A stretch of DNA of 64,000 bases from Xestospongia muta. Lineage: Eukaryota; Porifera; Demospongiae; Haplosclerida; Petrosiidae. The notes beneath the pieces are model-generated. The model was not told the DNA's origin. It saw nothing but the letters and a program-made list of their open reading frames with translations, and searched no databases. Where the stretch lies: NCBI GenBank assembly GCA_963693285.1, contig OY848920.1, positions 7,972,954 through 8,036,953 on the forward strand, in the 5' to 3' direction. Position 1 is the first letter of the stretch; each line of letters starts with the position of its first letter. Positions 1 through 16,100 of this stretch are shown one piece after another. The translations under genes and the position numbers were made by a program.

Positions 1-4058
<4,058 letters not shown>

Positions 4059-4224
4059 TCTTATTTTCCACTTTGAATTATAAATGAAAATTAGGGGCGA
4101 TGGTAAGTTTTCTCAGAAAAAAAGCTCAAAGAACCATGCTTGAACACACGTGAAGGTCTGAATAACAGTAACTAAATCACGTGATCCAACAGTAGTCACG
4201 TGACGCTTCTCATTGATCAACTCA
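4059..4224. promoter_or_regulatory. Bidirectional promoter with three E-boxes (copy 1)
   Basis: The 166 bases between the divergent start codons of the ERCC6L2-like gene (4058, minus) and the GT8 gene (4225, plus). CACGTG occurs at 4147-4152, 4178-4183 and 4197-4202; the last two sit in the extended palindromes TCACGTGA and GTCACGTGAC, the preferred form for USF/MITF/TFE-type bHLH-ZIP factors. All three are kept in copy 2 (16023, 16054, 16073). The sequence shows the sites; factor binding is inferred. Confidence 0.65.
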
Positions 4225-5775
4225 ATGGCACGTAATATTCGCAAAATTTTCAGATTTGTACTTTTCTGTATGGCGAGTTCACTTGGTGTAGTAATAGTGG
4301 CCTTCTTGGTGTTAGTATGTTTCCATGTTCTCCGTACAGAAAGCCTGTCATATGCTCAGTCTACTAGCCTCGTATCACCACAAGATGATAAATCTAGTAA
4401 CAAAGTGACTGCAGGTCCTAGTCCTCTTGGTCGAGTGGCGTACGTTACTCTCCTCTATGGTAGAGGCTTTGAACTTGGAGTTCGAGTGTTGGGACAGTCT
4501 CTCAGGGAGTCTGGAACTAATATAGAGTATGTTTGTCTATGCACTCCCGATGTTCCTGAATCGACAAGAGAAGTGCTAAAGAAAGATGGCTGGACTGTTA
4601 AAGTCATCCAGCAAATGGACCCTGGAGAAGCGCAATTTGATGGTACGTTCAACAAGATGCAGATGTGGACATTGACAGAATATAGACGTATTGTGTGGAT
4701 TGATGCAGACGCTATAGTCTTACAGAACATTGATCATTTATTTCGATGTGGGAACTTCTGTGCAGTTTATCGACATTCGGATTTATTCAATTCAGGAATA
4801 ATGGTAGTTAAGCCTTCATTAACAGAGTTGAGAAAAATTTTAAGGTTGAAAGACAATTTTAACATTTTGCCTCAAGATGCAGCTGTCAATAGCGGACACA
4901 TTTGGGGTGATCAGAATATACTAAACGACTTTTATAACACTGTATATGGATTAAAATATGCTCGAATGTTTGACAAGAGAGATCCTAGCTATCATGAAGA
5001 ACCAATGCGTTTACCAGCAGGCTATAACATGGACATTGGTATATATTGTTTAGATGGGCATTGGTACTTACCTAAATCAGAAAGATACATCTTACATTAC
5101 ACACTAGGACCAATGAAGCCAAACAAATGGTGGTCTTATCCTGTCTTTGATGTGAACTGGAAATGGTATGAACTCAGACGTAGACTACCTAGTCGATATA
5201 ACGAGTACTCCCTGTGGGATTTCTCAAATTTGTTGCCAGTGTTCTTAGTTATATCATTAGTCGGCTCTTTTCGGTTTATTTCTTTCCGTTATCGTCTTCT
5301 TCCACAGTCCTTTTGTGAGAGATTGTGTAAGTTTGTTAGTTTTGATCGTAAAAGTTGGTTAATGTCAGTGTTACCGCTGACACTTGGACTCACATCGGCA
5401 TATTTTTCTTTCTTTTTTGTTCCCACCTCCATAACACCTAAGTCAGGATGGTTTATGTACATTATGTGGTTAGTAATATTTTTATGTCTATTTTATGGAC
5501 CACTGTGTTATGTTCTCTACATGGGATCATCTAAGGAGTCAGGCTATGCTAGAAAGTTAATAGAAAGTGTCTTTTATGTTGTTCTACTTACCATTACATG
5601 TTTTCTGATTCTCTTTATTTTATCTCGTATCACTAGTTTTCATGTTAGATGCAAATTAGTTTTTATGTTTGTATTTTACCTCCTTATTTATTGTCATTTT
5701 GCAGGAAAGAGAGTGCTATCTATATGGTACTCATCAGGTACTAGAATGCATTCTACTCTCTGCTTACCTTCATAA
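4225..5775 (+). CDS. GT8 family glycosyltransferase, multi-pass membrane (copy 1)
   Basis: Intronless gene of 516 residues from the ATG at 4225 (an upstream in-frame TTG at 4213 is not a likely start). Residues about 8-36 form an N-terminal signal anchor. Residues about 70-330 are a GT8 (glycogenin/GUX-like) catalytic domain: RVAYVTLLYG at the start, the metal-binding DxD in WIDADAIVLQNIDHLF, the HSDLFNSGIMV block, and the late HYTLGPMKPNKWW block equivalent to the HxxGxxKPW motif of GT8 enzymes. The C-terminal 180 residues carry about five further hydrophobic segments. A GT8 domain followed by several membrane spans is the build of plant PGSIP6/IPUT1, which adds glucuronic acid to inositol phosphorylceramide in the Golgi; a sugar-nucleotide-dependent Golgi transferase acting on a lipid or glycan is therefore likely, the substrate being inferred. 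Copy 2 is at 16101-17654. Confidence 0.85.
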   Translation: MARNIRKIFRFVLFCMASSLGVVIVAFLVLVCFHVLRTESLSYAQSTSLVSPQDDKSSNKVTAGPSPLGRVAYVTLLYGRGFELGVRVLGQSLRESGTNIEYVCLCTPDVPESTREVLKKDGWTVKVIQQMDPGEAQFDGTFNKMQMWTLTEYRRIVWIDADAIVLQNIDHLFRCGNFCAVYRHSDLFNSGIMVVKPSLTELRKILRLKDNFNILPQDAAVNSGHIWGDQNILNDFYNTVYGLKYARMFDKRDPSYHEEPMRLPAGYNMDIGIYCLDGHWYLPKSERYILHYTLGPMKPNKWWSYPVFDVNWKWYELRRRLPSRYNEYSLWDFSNLLPVFLVISLVGSFRFISFRYRLLPQSFCERLCKFVSFDRKSWLMSVLPLTLGLTSAYFSFFFVPTSITPKSGWFMYIMWLVIFLCLFYGPLCYVLYMGSSKESGYARKLIESVFYVVLLTITCFLILFILSRITSFHVRCKLVFMFVFYLLIYCHFAGKRVLSIWYSSGTRMHSTLCLPS

Positions 5776-6797
5776 CTCAGTATAGTTATTAATAGTTATT
5801 ATATGTATATAATTAATATTAAGTTTCATTGATATGATTCTTATCAATACAATGTGTATATTATCGCCATCCTTGTCAAAAGTGTAATAGTAATCAAATT
5901 TTAACAACTTCTGTATAATGCGGTTCTGGTAGATGTTGTGTGTGTCTAATGATTTCATTTATTAGAGAATGATTATTGCCTAACGTAGTATATATATATG
6001 TAAGTTACGTGAACATAATATAAATTGTTTACAGTAACTATTTCTGGAACATTTGTTTAGTTTTGGACAAGACAGTTGTGGAAAATATGCAGCTGTTATG
6101 AGTGAGCTAGCGTATGGATTCGTTGGCAATACTATCTGGCTTCCTTACTAGCATTGTGGTAATGTAGTTGCATAATACATTTCACTTACTTTTATTTGAC
6201 AAATTAAAATGTCTCTGGTCAAACTAACACTTGTGTTCACTTTTCAGTGCTATCATAGAGACATTAGTATCATAGAACAGTCCTTATAGCAATGACGGTC
6301 GGGTACTGTGTCCTGAATATAGGATAACAACAGTTGTATTAACTGCCATAGAATATAACTGCAATCTTGGTTGATAACATTATGCCTTCATCACATTGTT
6401 AGTTTCATTGACATTACAACTACCAATTGTAGCATGCATCAACAAAATGGAACAATAGTACTTCTCATATTAACACGCTGAATTAAGACATATCCCATAT
6501 TGAAAACATCTATTACAAGATTATTGTGCTGGCAATGCATAACCACATTAGTGCATGCAAATGGTATAATGTACTGTGTTATACCTTTTTACAATATCAC
6601 CTCTTTACAAATGCACCCAAACAAGTTATTCTATTGGTATATAACACACATTCAATATTTCAAAGTGAAATAACTCTACCTTAGAGCTAGGATGCATTAG
6701 TTCCACATTTTAAAGTTGTACTGTAAGTAAAATTTAATATACAAAAATAGGGTCGTCAATTACGTATTGTACATTACACAGATTTAAAAGAAAGAAA
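5776..6797. other. Intergenic, GT8 to receptor gene G 3' end (copy 1)
   Basis: About 1 kb between two convergent genes. It is AT-rich with short TA runs (near 5990). I see no coding signal, and the short frames here lack splice context. The matching interval in copy 2 (17655-18675) is almost identical. Confidence 0.6.
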
Positions 6798-9187
6798 TCA
6801 TTTTTTGACTTCATCTTCTTGCAAATCAGAGAGTAATATCACCTCATCACGTTTAATGGGACGAGAACGATATTTCAATATCGCTATGACAATAACAACA
6901 AAGACGATGGCTAGAGTCACAAAAATGCCAATTGTCACGAGAACATAAACAGTAATAACAACTGTGGAGAAGGACTGCCCTATATATAATAAGAGATGAC
7001 ATAATAACAAATTTACAAGGATAACATCACATATAATATTACATTTAACAAATTTAAGTCTATTTATTTGACTCGAATAAAGAGGATGTTTTGATAGTTA
7101 GACCATATGTACTTGTGGTCTAGCTACCAAAACACCCTCTTTATTCAAATCATTTAAGAAATTAACTTATTTAAAACTATACTAGTTTAGTTTATTAATA
7201 CTTAAATATCTTTGTATCAAATGGAATTTTCAAAACTAGTAAGTGTTAACTACAGAGGTTTCACTATAATCAAATTATAGTGGTACATAGTGTATTATGT
7301 AAGTAGGTTTACTTCTTAATTGACTTAGCTTTGTAGAGTGCATGTTATTTGTCATCTATAGTATATAGTACATATAAGTGTATATGGATACACTTTTACA
7401 CAGTCCATTCATTTATCAATTAATCCATCCATCTATCTGTCCAACATTTATCTTATCCATTGATCCATCTATCCATCCATTTATCTATCAAGTGCAACTT
7501 ATATAACATGTGGTGTTGGTATATAATCTAGTTTGCTATGTAAACTAAGTTAATCATTTGTCTGTATAAGTAGAACAGCTGGCCAAACTTATTCTGCTTC
7601 ACAATTAATATAATAATAATAATAAATAACAAACCTGATTTTTTATTGGTAGTTGGAGAGGTTTTAATAATGATGGGAGCCAAAGTTGAGGATGGAGACA
7701 ATCGAGACAATCCAGTATGAGTAGCCGCTTTTGATGTTGCATGTATAAACTGAGTTTTAATAATGTAATGTGAGGATCTTCGAGTTGGACGTGTTGGACG
7801 ATACGTAGGAACAATAGTGGGTTTGGTTAAGTACATACTTGGACCAAAAAAGAGTGTCTTAGTCAGTAGAGATGTACGAGAATCACGACGACTTGTTAAA
7901 GAACTCCCGCTTACTATAGTGCTTGGAAATGTTCCTGAAGTATACGATGATGTTAAACTTGTTGATTTAATCACAGTAATTGATGATGTACATGTGACAT
8001 TAGGACAAAGACATGTGTCCAAAGGTATCTCGGTGAATGGTAGTACATTAAAAGTGAGAAATGGAGTGTGTACTGTAACCTATATCAAATAGATATGGTA
8101 ACAATATGTCTTCTCTCTCTCTGTCTCTGTTTGTCTGTCTCTCTCTCTCACTCATTTACCATTCACTGTTTCACTGACTCCTTGTGGTTTACATATATTG
8201 TACATGTACAATGTTAAGTGTACATGTCAATATCCACCCATTCACTATTAGTCAATTTAAGTGAGTACAAGTTAAGTTACTAGTCTAGAGCTTGCTGATG
8301 GTTGCTATCCTAGGACACTGGGATAAGTACAAGAGCTTACTAATAGTTGCTATCCTCCTAGGTCGCTGTGATAAGTACAAGAGCTTACTACTGGTTGCTA
8401 TCCTAGGACACTGATAAGTACAAGAGCTTACTAAATGGTTGCTATCCTAGGTCGCTGTGATAAGTACAAGAGCTTACTAATGGTAGCTATACTAGGTCAC
8501 TGTGATAAGTACAAGAGCTTACTAATGGTAGCTATACTAGGTCACTGTGATAAGTACAAGAGCTTACTAATGGTAGCTATCCTAGTTCATTGTGGTAAGT
8601 ACAGATGTTTACTAGTCTAGAGCTTACTAATAGTAGGTATCCTGTGTCACTGTGGTATGTACTGATGTTTCTAGTCTAGAGCTTACTAATAGTAGGTATC
8701 CTAGGTCACTGTGGTAAGTACTGATGTTTACTAGTATAGCTATAGTTCTTACCTGAATTCCTAGTGCATCAGATTGATTCTGGAGCATAGTGACTTCTAT
8801 AACAAAAAACGACACAGGAATTGATTTTGTTTTTGTAATAACATCATCATATATAACATTGTTATCTTGATCACGTATAATAGCATGAATCGCTACTGGA
8901 TTGTGACAGGGTAATAGTTGAACTGTATACTGATAGCCAAATTCATTTGAACAGATTACAGTATCACAAGCAGAGTTTGTTGTGCAATCCCCAGTATTAG
9001 GATGAGCAGCCAATTCTTTTATTTTAGCACAAGTTTTAGGAGAGATGGTGACTGGAGTAGGTGTGGGTGTGGTCATATGAGTGAGCGTAGTTGTAGGTGA
9101 CGGTTTTATTGGACAGTTAGTCTTATCTAGTATAATTACTGTCTGTGGTATCACTGGATATGTTATACCAGATAGTATAAGACTCAT
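6798..9187 (-). CDS. Receptor gene G, 3' exons only (copy 1, cut by gap)
   Basis: Three exons matching exons 4, 5 and 6 of the complete gene G in copy 2, with identical lengths: 8753-9187 (435 nt, third Cys-rich ectodomain repeat), 7635-8079 (445 nt, end of the repeat plus a Ser/Thr-rich stalk) and 6798-6979 (182 nt, transmembrane segment and tail, stop at 6798). Exons 1-3 would lie to the right but are replaced by the N gap at 9539. The few residue differences from copy 2 (for example Arg/Cys after the membrane span, and some changes in the stalk) do not break the frame. Intron 8080-8752 contains a minisatellite, and intron 6980-7634 an inverted repeat. This is most simply the other allele of gene G and not a separate gene. 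Confidence 0.8.
7075..7146. repeat. Imperfect inverted repeat (hairpin), intron 5 of gene G copy 1
   Basis: Left arm GAATAAAGAGGATGTTTTG and a right arm ending CCCTCTTTATTC, with the inner TAG/GACCA segments also paired around a short loop near 7110. Conserved in copy 2 at 18953-19024. It could be a small foldback element or an RNA hairpin; no flanking target-site duplication is obvious. Confidence 0.7.
8291..8745. repeat. Minisatellite in intron 4 of gene G (copy 1)
   Basis: Tandem units of roughly 42-60 bases built around GAGCTTACTAATGGT, GCTATCCTAGG and a GATAAGTACAA or GGTAAGTACTG block. Copy 1 holds about nine to ten units. Copy 2 (20171-20975) holds more, including six in exact 60-base register. 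It generates a spurious repetitive frame on the plus strand. Confidence 0.92.
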
Positions 9188-9538
9188 CTACACAAAAAAA
9201 TAAGATGGTTTCATTGATATATAAATTACATATGAAATGATGATGCAACTTCTAAGATTATCATATTATTACAGATAAATAAAATAAATGGAACGAATAA
9301 GCAAGTATACAGTTGGACAAATGAAAAAGAAGACCACAAGACCACTTAAAATGTAACGATATATGGACTGTCTACTGTCTATATACTGTCAGTACCAAAT
9401 ACAATGAATTCATGAAATTGTATGACTAATAAACTGATAAAATGCATTACTGAATTATCTAGTATAAATCTATTTGTCTCTCTTGTCTATTGAAAATGAT
9501 TCAAGGCACAAACCACGATAGATATATATGTAATGCAC

Positions 9539-9738
9539 NNNNNNNNNNNNNNNNNNNNNNNNNNNNNNNNNNNNNNNNNNNNNNNNNNNNNNNNNNNNNN
9601 NNNNNNNNNNNNNNNNNNNNNNNNNNNNNNNNNNNNNNNNNNNNNNNNNNNNNNNNNNNNNNNNNNNNNNNNNNNNNNNNNNNNNNNNNNNNNNNNNNNN
9701 NNNNNNNNNNNNNNNNNNNNNNNNNNNNNNNNNNNNNN
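9539..9738. other. Assembly gap of exactly 200 N
   Basis: A round-number placeholder gap. To its left the sequence stops inside intron 3 of gene G copy 1, at the ACATGT-rich spot that corresponds to about 21766. To its right the sequence resumes inside the ERCC6L2-like gene, upstream of its helicase C-terminal part. At minimum three exons of gene G and the helicase C-terminal exons are missing, so the true distance or adjacency is unknown. Confidence 0.98.
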
Positions 9739-9792
9739 ACTGTCCGGTATGAAGTGTAAATAATGTGAATGTGTTTATGTATTACTACTCAC

Positions 9793-11476
9793 TTTTTCAT
9801 TCTGTATATTGGAAGCAAACATTGATGGTAAAAGTAATCCAATGTGGTTAGCACACTTAAGTAACAAAGCTAAATATGTACCTTGAAGTGATAGCATAGA
9901 AGAACTAAGATGCTAAAAAAAAAAGAAACTATTAATATTACATGTAACATACATGTATTGTAGATGTGTATGTCTGTAACAATAAAAACCTACAAAGGAC
10001 AAGTAATACTGTATAGCTGGAAAACTTAGTTGAGAATTAAATTTAGCGTGTTGATTTATTTATGTATGCACCATAAAATTTCATTTCTACCAGTATTAAT
10101 TTTTGCCACATAGTGGATGGAATTTATTTTTAATCAAGACAGTTAAAGTGGAGAATACTGAAACAGGAATGGCAATATTTCTCAAAAGAATCAGTCTCCA
10201 TATTTAAGCACTGTTCCTTGACAGAAAAGCAAGTCAAAGATGTCAATGCACAAGTCAAATTTAATTTCACCAACTTTTAATTTTAATTTAGTTATCTTCA
10301 GTACTGATACCTAAACTGGTTTACAGTGAAGTCACTTACAGGAACACTTTTTAATAATCAGGACTTGCTATAACAATATACTATAATACATGGACATTAC
10401 ATATATTATAATACTTTAGTGTATTATTTAATGGATGATATTATATATCAAAATATTTCACCTTATGACAACAGTTAATCCTAGTCTCACCACTGTGGCA
10501 GAGACAAGGTTGGTGACTTAAGAGAAGCTCTTGAATATCATTAGTTTGTAGAATAGCAGAGTAAATGGTAGCTTGAAGTGGAGTAACTGGACAAAATACT
10601 ACAAACTCCTCTGGAGAGAGTGGGATTGCATTATATCATTAGTGGGTATACTACCTTTCTGAGGTAGTTGTGATGCAATAAGAGATTTAGTTCTTCGCAA
10701 CATCCAATGACTTAAAATACCTTCTAAAGATTTTTGTTCTAGTTTAAATAAAAAAATAACATATTACAACATTCTCTCTCCCTCTCCCTCCCTCCCCCCT
10801 CCCCCTCCCCCTCCCTCTCCCTCTCCCTCCCCTCCCCCCACCCCCCCCCTCTCTCTCTCTCTCTCTATCTCTATCTCTCTCTCTCTCCACACACATACAC
10901 TTACTAAGTTTCGCTGTTGCTAATTCTCTTTTAGTACAATCATATTTCTGTCCTTGTAATATAGGTCGTTCGTATTTTGCCTGAAACTCCTTTAAAGAGC
11001 CAAGACAATTTGGCTTAACCCTAGTACATGTACATGTATATACAAGTATATTTAAATAAGATTACTTTCAATAAACAGATAATGATACACGGTTCTTACC
11101 AGTTCAATAAAGACCAAAGCTCAATGAAATTGTTCTGCAAAGCAGTACCAGTTAAACCAAATCTACATATAAGATAATACACATATATAATAATAATGAT
11201 ATATATATATATACATGTATATAGATGTATATATGATAATACACATTTAATACACAAAAGTGTATATATTAAGGATTAGACAGTAAGGATGTCAAAACAT
11301 TTTATAAAGAAAGCCAGTTAATACACAAAATTTAATAATGGTATCATTATCACACAGAGCACTATATTGGAGTTAATGATTTACCGGCACATAACACATT
11401 ACATTACTAAATATAATTTGTACTATGACATGTGTCCTTATATATATATATTTAAATATAGATATATATATATAGT

Positions 11477-11514
<38 letters not shown>

Positions 11515-14500
11515 TAAATATGTGTATGTGTGTCTGTATGCTGTGCTGTCATTTATTTTATTCGTTCTTTGTTGGTAGTATTTACTTATATGGACTAATG
11601 CCAAAATTTTCATTTTAAATGATAACCATGGCAACCAAACGTATCGTTGTAGTAGTTCGATGTTTATCAACAAAGTAAATTATTAAGGATAATCTAGTCA
11701 TAAATTGATTACTTTTAGTTGTTTTAGTTGCAGTTTGCTAAATTAATAATTCAATTACTTATAAACTTTCGCCATAGTTAACTAAAACGACACTAATCTG
11801 ATTACAGGAATACATATAGACAATATACTGCTATATAGTGATATGCATATATATAATATATAATACATGTACACATATAATGCGATAGCATTATCTACTA
11901 TTACCAATAAACTACATGTATTTGTACATGTAAATAGAGTAGTGCTAATTATAATCAATTAATACCTTGTTTTGACTTTTAATTCATTGAGAGCTTCAGT
12001 GATTTGACTAGATGGATTCTATAAATAAAGATTTTCAGGATATGAGGTCAAAAAACTAGAGCCACTTAAAATATCTAATTAATTGTCTTGATATAAGGGG
12101 ACTATTATATTTTATATACAGCACTCTACAGCAAACAATACTTTAGAACAAAATGTTTGCAATATACAAAGAGTGTGCTTTACAAGAGTGTATGTATTCC
12201 AGTGTACACACTGAGAGTATTACATATTACTAAATATATTATCACAAGCTGTTCATGTATTCTATATATGATTATTCTACAAAGTATAAATCTTACTGGA
12301 AAAATGTAGGTTACTATTTAAATTTTGCAGACGGCATACTATCACAAGTTGCTCTAGTATTAATATATACCATATATATAGCAAAATTTATACAAAATAT
12401 AAATTTCAATGTAGTTAACCAACCAAATATTTTACAATTGGTCAAAATTTTATGTACTTAAATTTTTTGCAGTCAGTCAAAATTTATCAGTCATGATATA
12501 GGCATAATGTTCTGTAAAACATTGTGAATTTCACAGACCAGCTAATACTGGAAACTTTTATCATCACAAATGTAACCATAATATTGCACACAGAGGACAT
12601 TTGTAAGTTGTAACTTCCTTATATGGGCAATAGTTTTGACAGCAACAAGACTACACATACCTGTGGTGTTGTTAGTAATTACCATACTTACTATATGTAA
12701 GTCTACTCAACCTTATCATATAGCTACAAGTAAGGTTATGCATACACATGATATTACTACACTGGTAAGTAAATTTACTTATAACAAAATAATCGTTTAC
12801 TTTAATAGTGTCATGTTACATACACGTCTGACAAAGTTAATAAAATGTTCGAGGAAAATAATCATAACAACCATGCATTAGACTTGCTGTTTACTCCATT
12901 CACAAAATAAACACAAAACATGTCCTTATCTGAAAATACATGTACTATATTATGATCTTGAAGATGAAATTTAGTATAAAGATAATGCCTTATCCTATCA
13001 CATATCAATCATGATACATGTATACATGTATGTTTATGTTCAGCAAATTACATGTTTTAAATAAAGGGATCAGTATATCATGAGCCCACGACAAGTTATG
13101 AGTGGCTGCATTAAAAAAATTGGGTGAGCACCCTTGCAAAATTTGGTTTGGTCATCTGAATAAAATTTGAAGCACACAATGATGTGACGAATATTTTTTT
13201 GTTCATCTAACACACATCATTTATCAAATCATTTATAACATTATGAGTCAACTTAAACTATTTATACTGGGATGTCCTCACAATAATTTTTTTTATTTGT
13301 GATAAGGCAGTGGTTACTCCTAAGGCATCCTTTAAATGTAACTGAATATGTATCTAATGAGCCTTTGGTTTTGTGAATGGTTTATGAAGTTTATTATATC
13401 CGTATGTAGCACGAAGCCATGTCTATATCAATTTCCTTTATAACAAATATGACACACTATTGATGTAACAATAGTAACAATAATTTCACAGGAAAACACC
13501 CACATGTAACAACATCATATGGATGGATCAATGGATGGATTGATGGATGGATCAATGGATGGATCAATGGATGAATGATAGAAAATGAATGGATGAAAAC
13601 ACAGATAATAGACACATTCCAAAACAATCTCACAACAGCCTGAACATGAAACATCATGCATAAAAAATATATTTAAGATTTGGCTACTATTATAATAAAT
13701 AGTACTGACTATGCAGTAATATGATACCTGTATAAATAAAATCACAATATATTACACATGCCACACATGTGCTATACTTTAGTTATGAATCATATTATGT
13801 TACATTCCTAGGGTGATGAATACACTTATTTTATATCCCATTTGATGACAACATACCTTAATAGCATGTGCTTCATCAGCAATAACAGCTAACCAATTAA
13901 TGGTATTAATGTCATCCTATAGTAGGAATAAACATTTATCATGAATATAATATGAAAAGACACACACAAATCTCTCAGTGATAGATATATATATATATAT
14001 ATATCACTGAGAGAGAGAGGAGAGTTTGTGTGTGCGTGTGTGTGTATCAATACACAAACCACTTTTGTCTTTACTGTCTCATGTGTAGTAAGTACAACAT
14101 CAAGTCTGCCACGTTTAACTTTATCAAGCACCTCTTCTTTCTTGTTACGATGAAACACACTATAACAAATGTATCAACAACGACAACATGAACAATTTGT
14201 ACACACAAATAAAAACCTGAAAAAGGTGAATATAAAGAGACTACGAGATAAGTACTCCTTAATAGTAACTAAATTTCTGAGTTTCTGCTAATATTACAAT
14301 TTGTCTAGAATGTATTGTATAAACTCTCATGGTGATAAGGTCATAATGTAAACATGCTTTTTGCAGGACGTAACCAGTCTAAACACATAATTTAAAGGAT
14401 TAATTACAGGGACATACTCTATTAGAGGGCAGGCAGAGCAATGTAGTTTAATCTACAGTGACAGTTGCATAATGTCAAATCCAACATTAGATTGCTATAT

Positions 14501-15110
14501 TTGAGTTTGTCGCTGACTCAATTTTATATCTCAGGCTAGGAATAAGCTAGAGAGAAATGGTTTGTACCATTCAATACATCTTGCAACTCTACTTACAAAT
14601 ATGTAAAAACTAGAGTGCTAGCTGTTCGGGAAAATAATGAACTAGAATCCCATGTAAAGTAAATAGTGTTTATCAAAATTCCATAAAACTGAAAATAAAC
14701 TCAAATTGGGCACAGAGTACATACATTAATGTCACATGCTAGTTTCCCTAGTTATATGTAGGCACCAACATGTGTCATAATGACATGACATAATGACTCG
14801 TGGTGAGCAATAGTAGATATAGTGTTATGATAACACTACATCTATATTGACATTATATAGGTAGAGTTACCCTGTCTTGAGATGACTCCATGTTTCAATT
14901 TCTGAAAGCCAGTTATACAATACAGAGCATGGAGCTATTATTAGAAAAGCACCTCTAGATACTGTCTGTATAATAGAAGATTGATTAATGGACGAACAGA
15001 TGGAAGTAATTTTACTGGTTTTGGTCCTGTTAAAATGATATCCTCTTTTGTACAAGTTTTTCCAAGTACTGCACAAATAAAAGCAATCACCTGTGTATAT
15101 GAGAGTGAGA

Positions 15111-15204
<94 letters not shown>

Positions 15205-15935
15205 CATGCAGACAATACATGTAATCAAGAGTACCTGTACTGTTTTTCCAAGTCCCATATCATCACACAATAGTGCACCAACTCCTTTAACATAATGATC
15301 ATAAAGAAATTGAATACCATCACATTGGTAACCACGCAGATACTGACACAATTGAGCTGGAATCTAACACAAATAATGAATTATAACAAAAGAAAGTAGT
15401 TCAATGTTTTTGTATAACTGATTACTGTGATTAGATAATCCCTTATATCACTTCCTTATTGAGTATCAATATACCAATACCATATAAGGCATGTGTACTT
15501 AATACTCAAAAAAAGACTGATATTCACTTATACCACTTTCTCACTTCTTTGAAGTTCCATAATCAAGGTGTCAATACCATATAAGGCATGTGTACTTAAT
15601 ACTGAAAAAAAAGACTGATATTCACTTATAACACTTCCTCACTTCTTTGAAGTTCCATAATCAATGTACCAATACCATATAAGGCATGTGTACTTAATAC
15701 TCAAAAAAGACTGAAATTCTGTAATAACTATTCAAGATGTCAGAGAGTTTTATTGATAAAAAGCTTCATTCATAGACTAACTGTCATTTGCTCTTTAATT
15801 AAATACTCAGTTTGTTCTTACTTGAACTGGAGGAATAACTTCAGGTCGGCTTAGGGTGTAAGCTTTCCTTGCTGAGGATGGAGAATGAGGGAAATTAGGA
15901 CGATTAAAAGTATTATCATCAAAACCAGAAGTCAT
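9793..15935 (-). CDS. ERCC6L2: ERCC6L2-like SNF2 helicase (copy 2, 3' end lost in gap)
   Basis: Twelve frame-consistent minus-strand exons: 15822-15935 (ATG at 15935), 15235-15363, 15016-15090, 14871-14965, 14060-14159, 13857-13916, 11966-12018, 11100-11162, 10905-11020, 10655-10738, 10462-10610 and 9793-9912. After the DEAH box exon the protein continues with [16 protein letters not shown] (motif III), a KRELATAKL block, [15 protein letters not shown] (motif IV region), then [15 protein letters not shown], and a Cys cluster [15 protein letters not shown]. The last matches the Cys-rich segment I know from vertebrate ERCC6L2 (CTCRSGQ...NCC), which supports the family call over ERCC6/CSB or RAD54. 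The RecA-like C-terminal helicase lobe and tail are missing because the gene runs into the 200-N gap. The 44-base intron 10611-10654 shows how short introns can be here. The intron 12019-13856 holds nothing I can support as a gene. Confidence 0.88.
10773..10887. repeat. C-rich/CT simple repeat
   Basis: Run of CCCTCC, C-tract and CT units in the intron between helicase exons 10655-10738 and 10905-11020. Low-complexity sequence with no further signal. Confidence 0.9.
15105..15202. repeat. (GA)n microsatellite (copy 2)
   Basis: GA run in helicase intron 2 beside the acceptor of exon 15016-15090. It is the short counterpart of 3171-3410. Confidence 0.97.
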
Positions 15936-16100
15936 TCTTATTTTCCACTTTAATTTATAAATGAAAATTAGGGGAGGTGGTAAGTTTTCTCAGTAAAAAG
16001 CTCAAAGAAACATGCTTGAACACACGTGAAGGTCTGAATAACAGTAACTAAATCACGTGATCCAACAGTAGTCACGTGACGCTTCTCATTGATCAACTCA
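15936..16100. promoter_or_regulatory. Bidirectional promoter with three E-boxes (copy 2)
   Basis: Counterpart of 4059-4224. CACGTG is found at 16023-16028, 16054-16059 and 16073-16078 with the same spacing and extended palindromes, between the start codons of the helicase (15935, minus) and GT8 (16101, plus) genes. Confidence 0.65.

Noticed and set aside
4455..4730. Minus-strand frame inside the GT8 gene (also 16232-16609)
   Set aside because: Shadow of the GT8 coding strand; no independent signal.
5327..5703. Possible intron in the GT8 gene (GTAAGT at 5327, TTTTGCAG at 5704)
   Set aside because: Removing it creates an immediate stop and deletes the membrane segments expected for this type of enzyme; the uninterrupted frame is preferred.
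7817..8092. 91-residue plus-strand frame (also 19713-19988)
   Set aside because: Antisense of gene G exon 5, whose minus-strand reading has correct splice sites, phase and family similarity.
8291..8745. CRISPR-like appearance of regularly spaced repeats
   Set aside because: Units are contiguous minisatellite repeats with no unique spacers, in a eukaryotic intron.
9490..9763. Frames running through the N gap
   Set aside because: Consist almost entirely of unknown residues.
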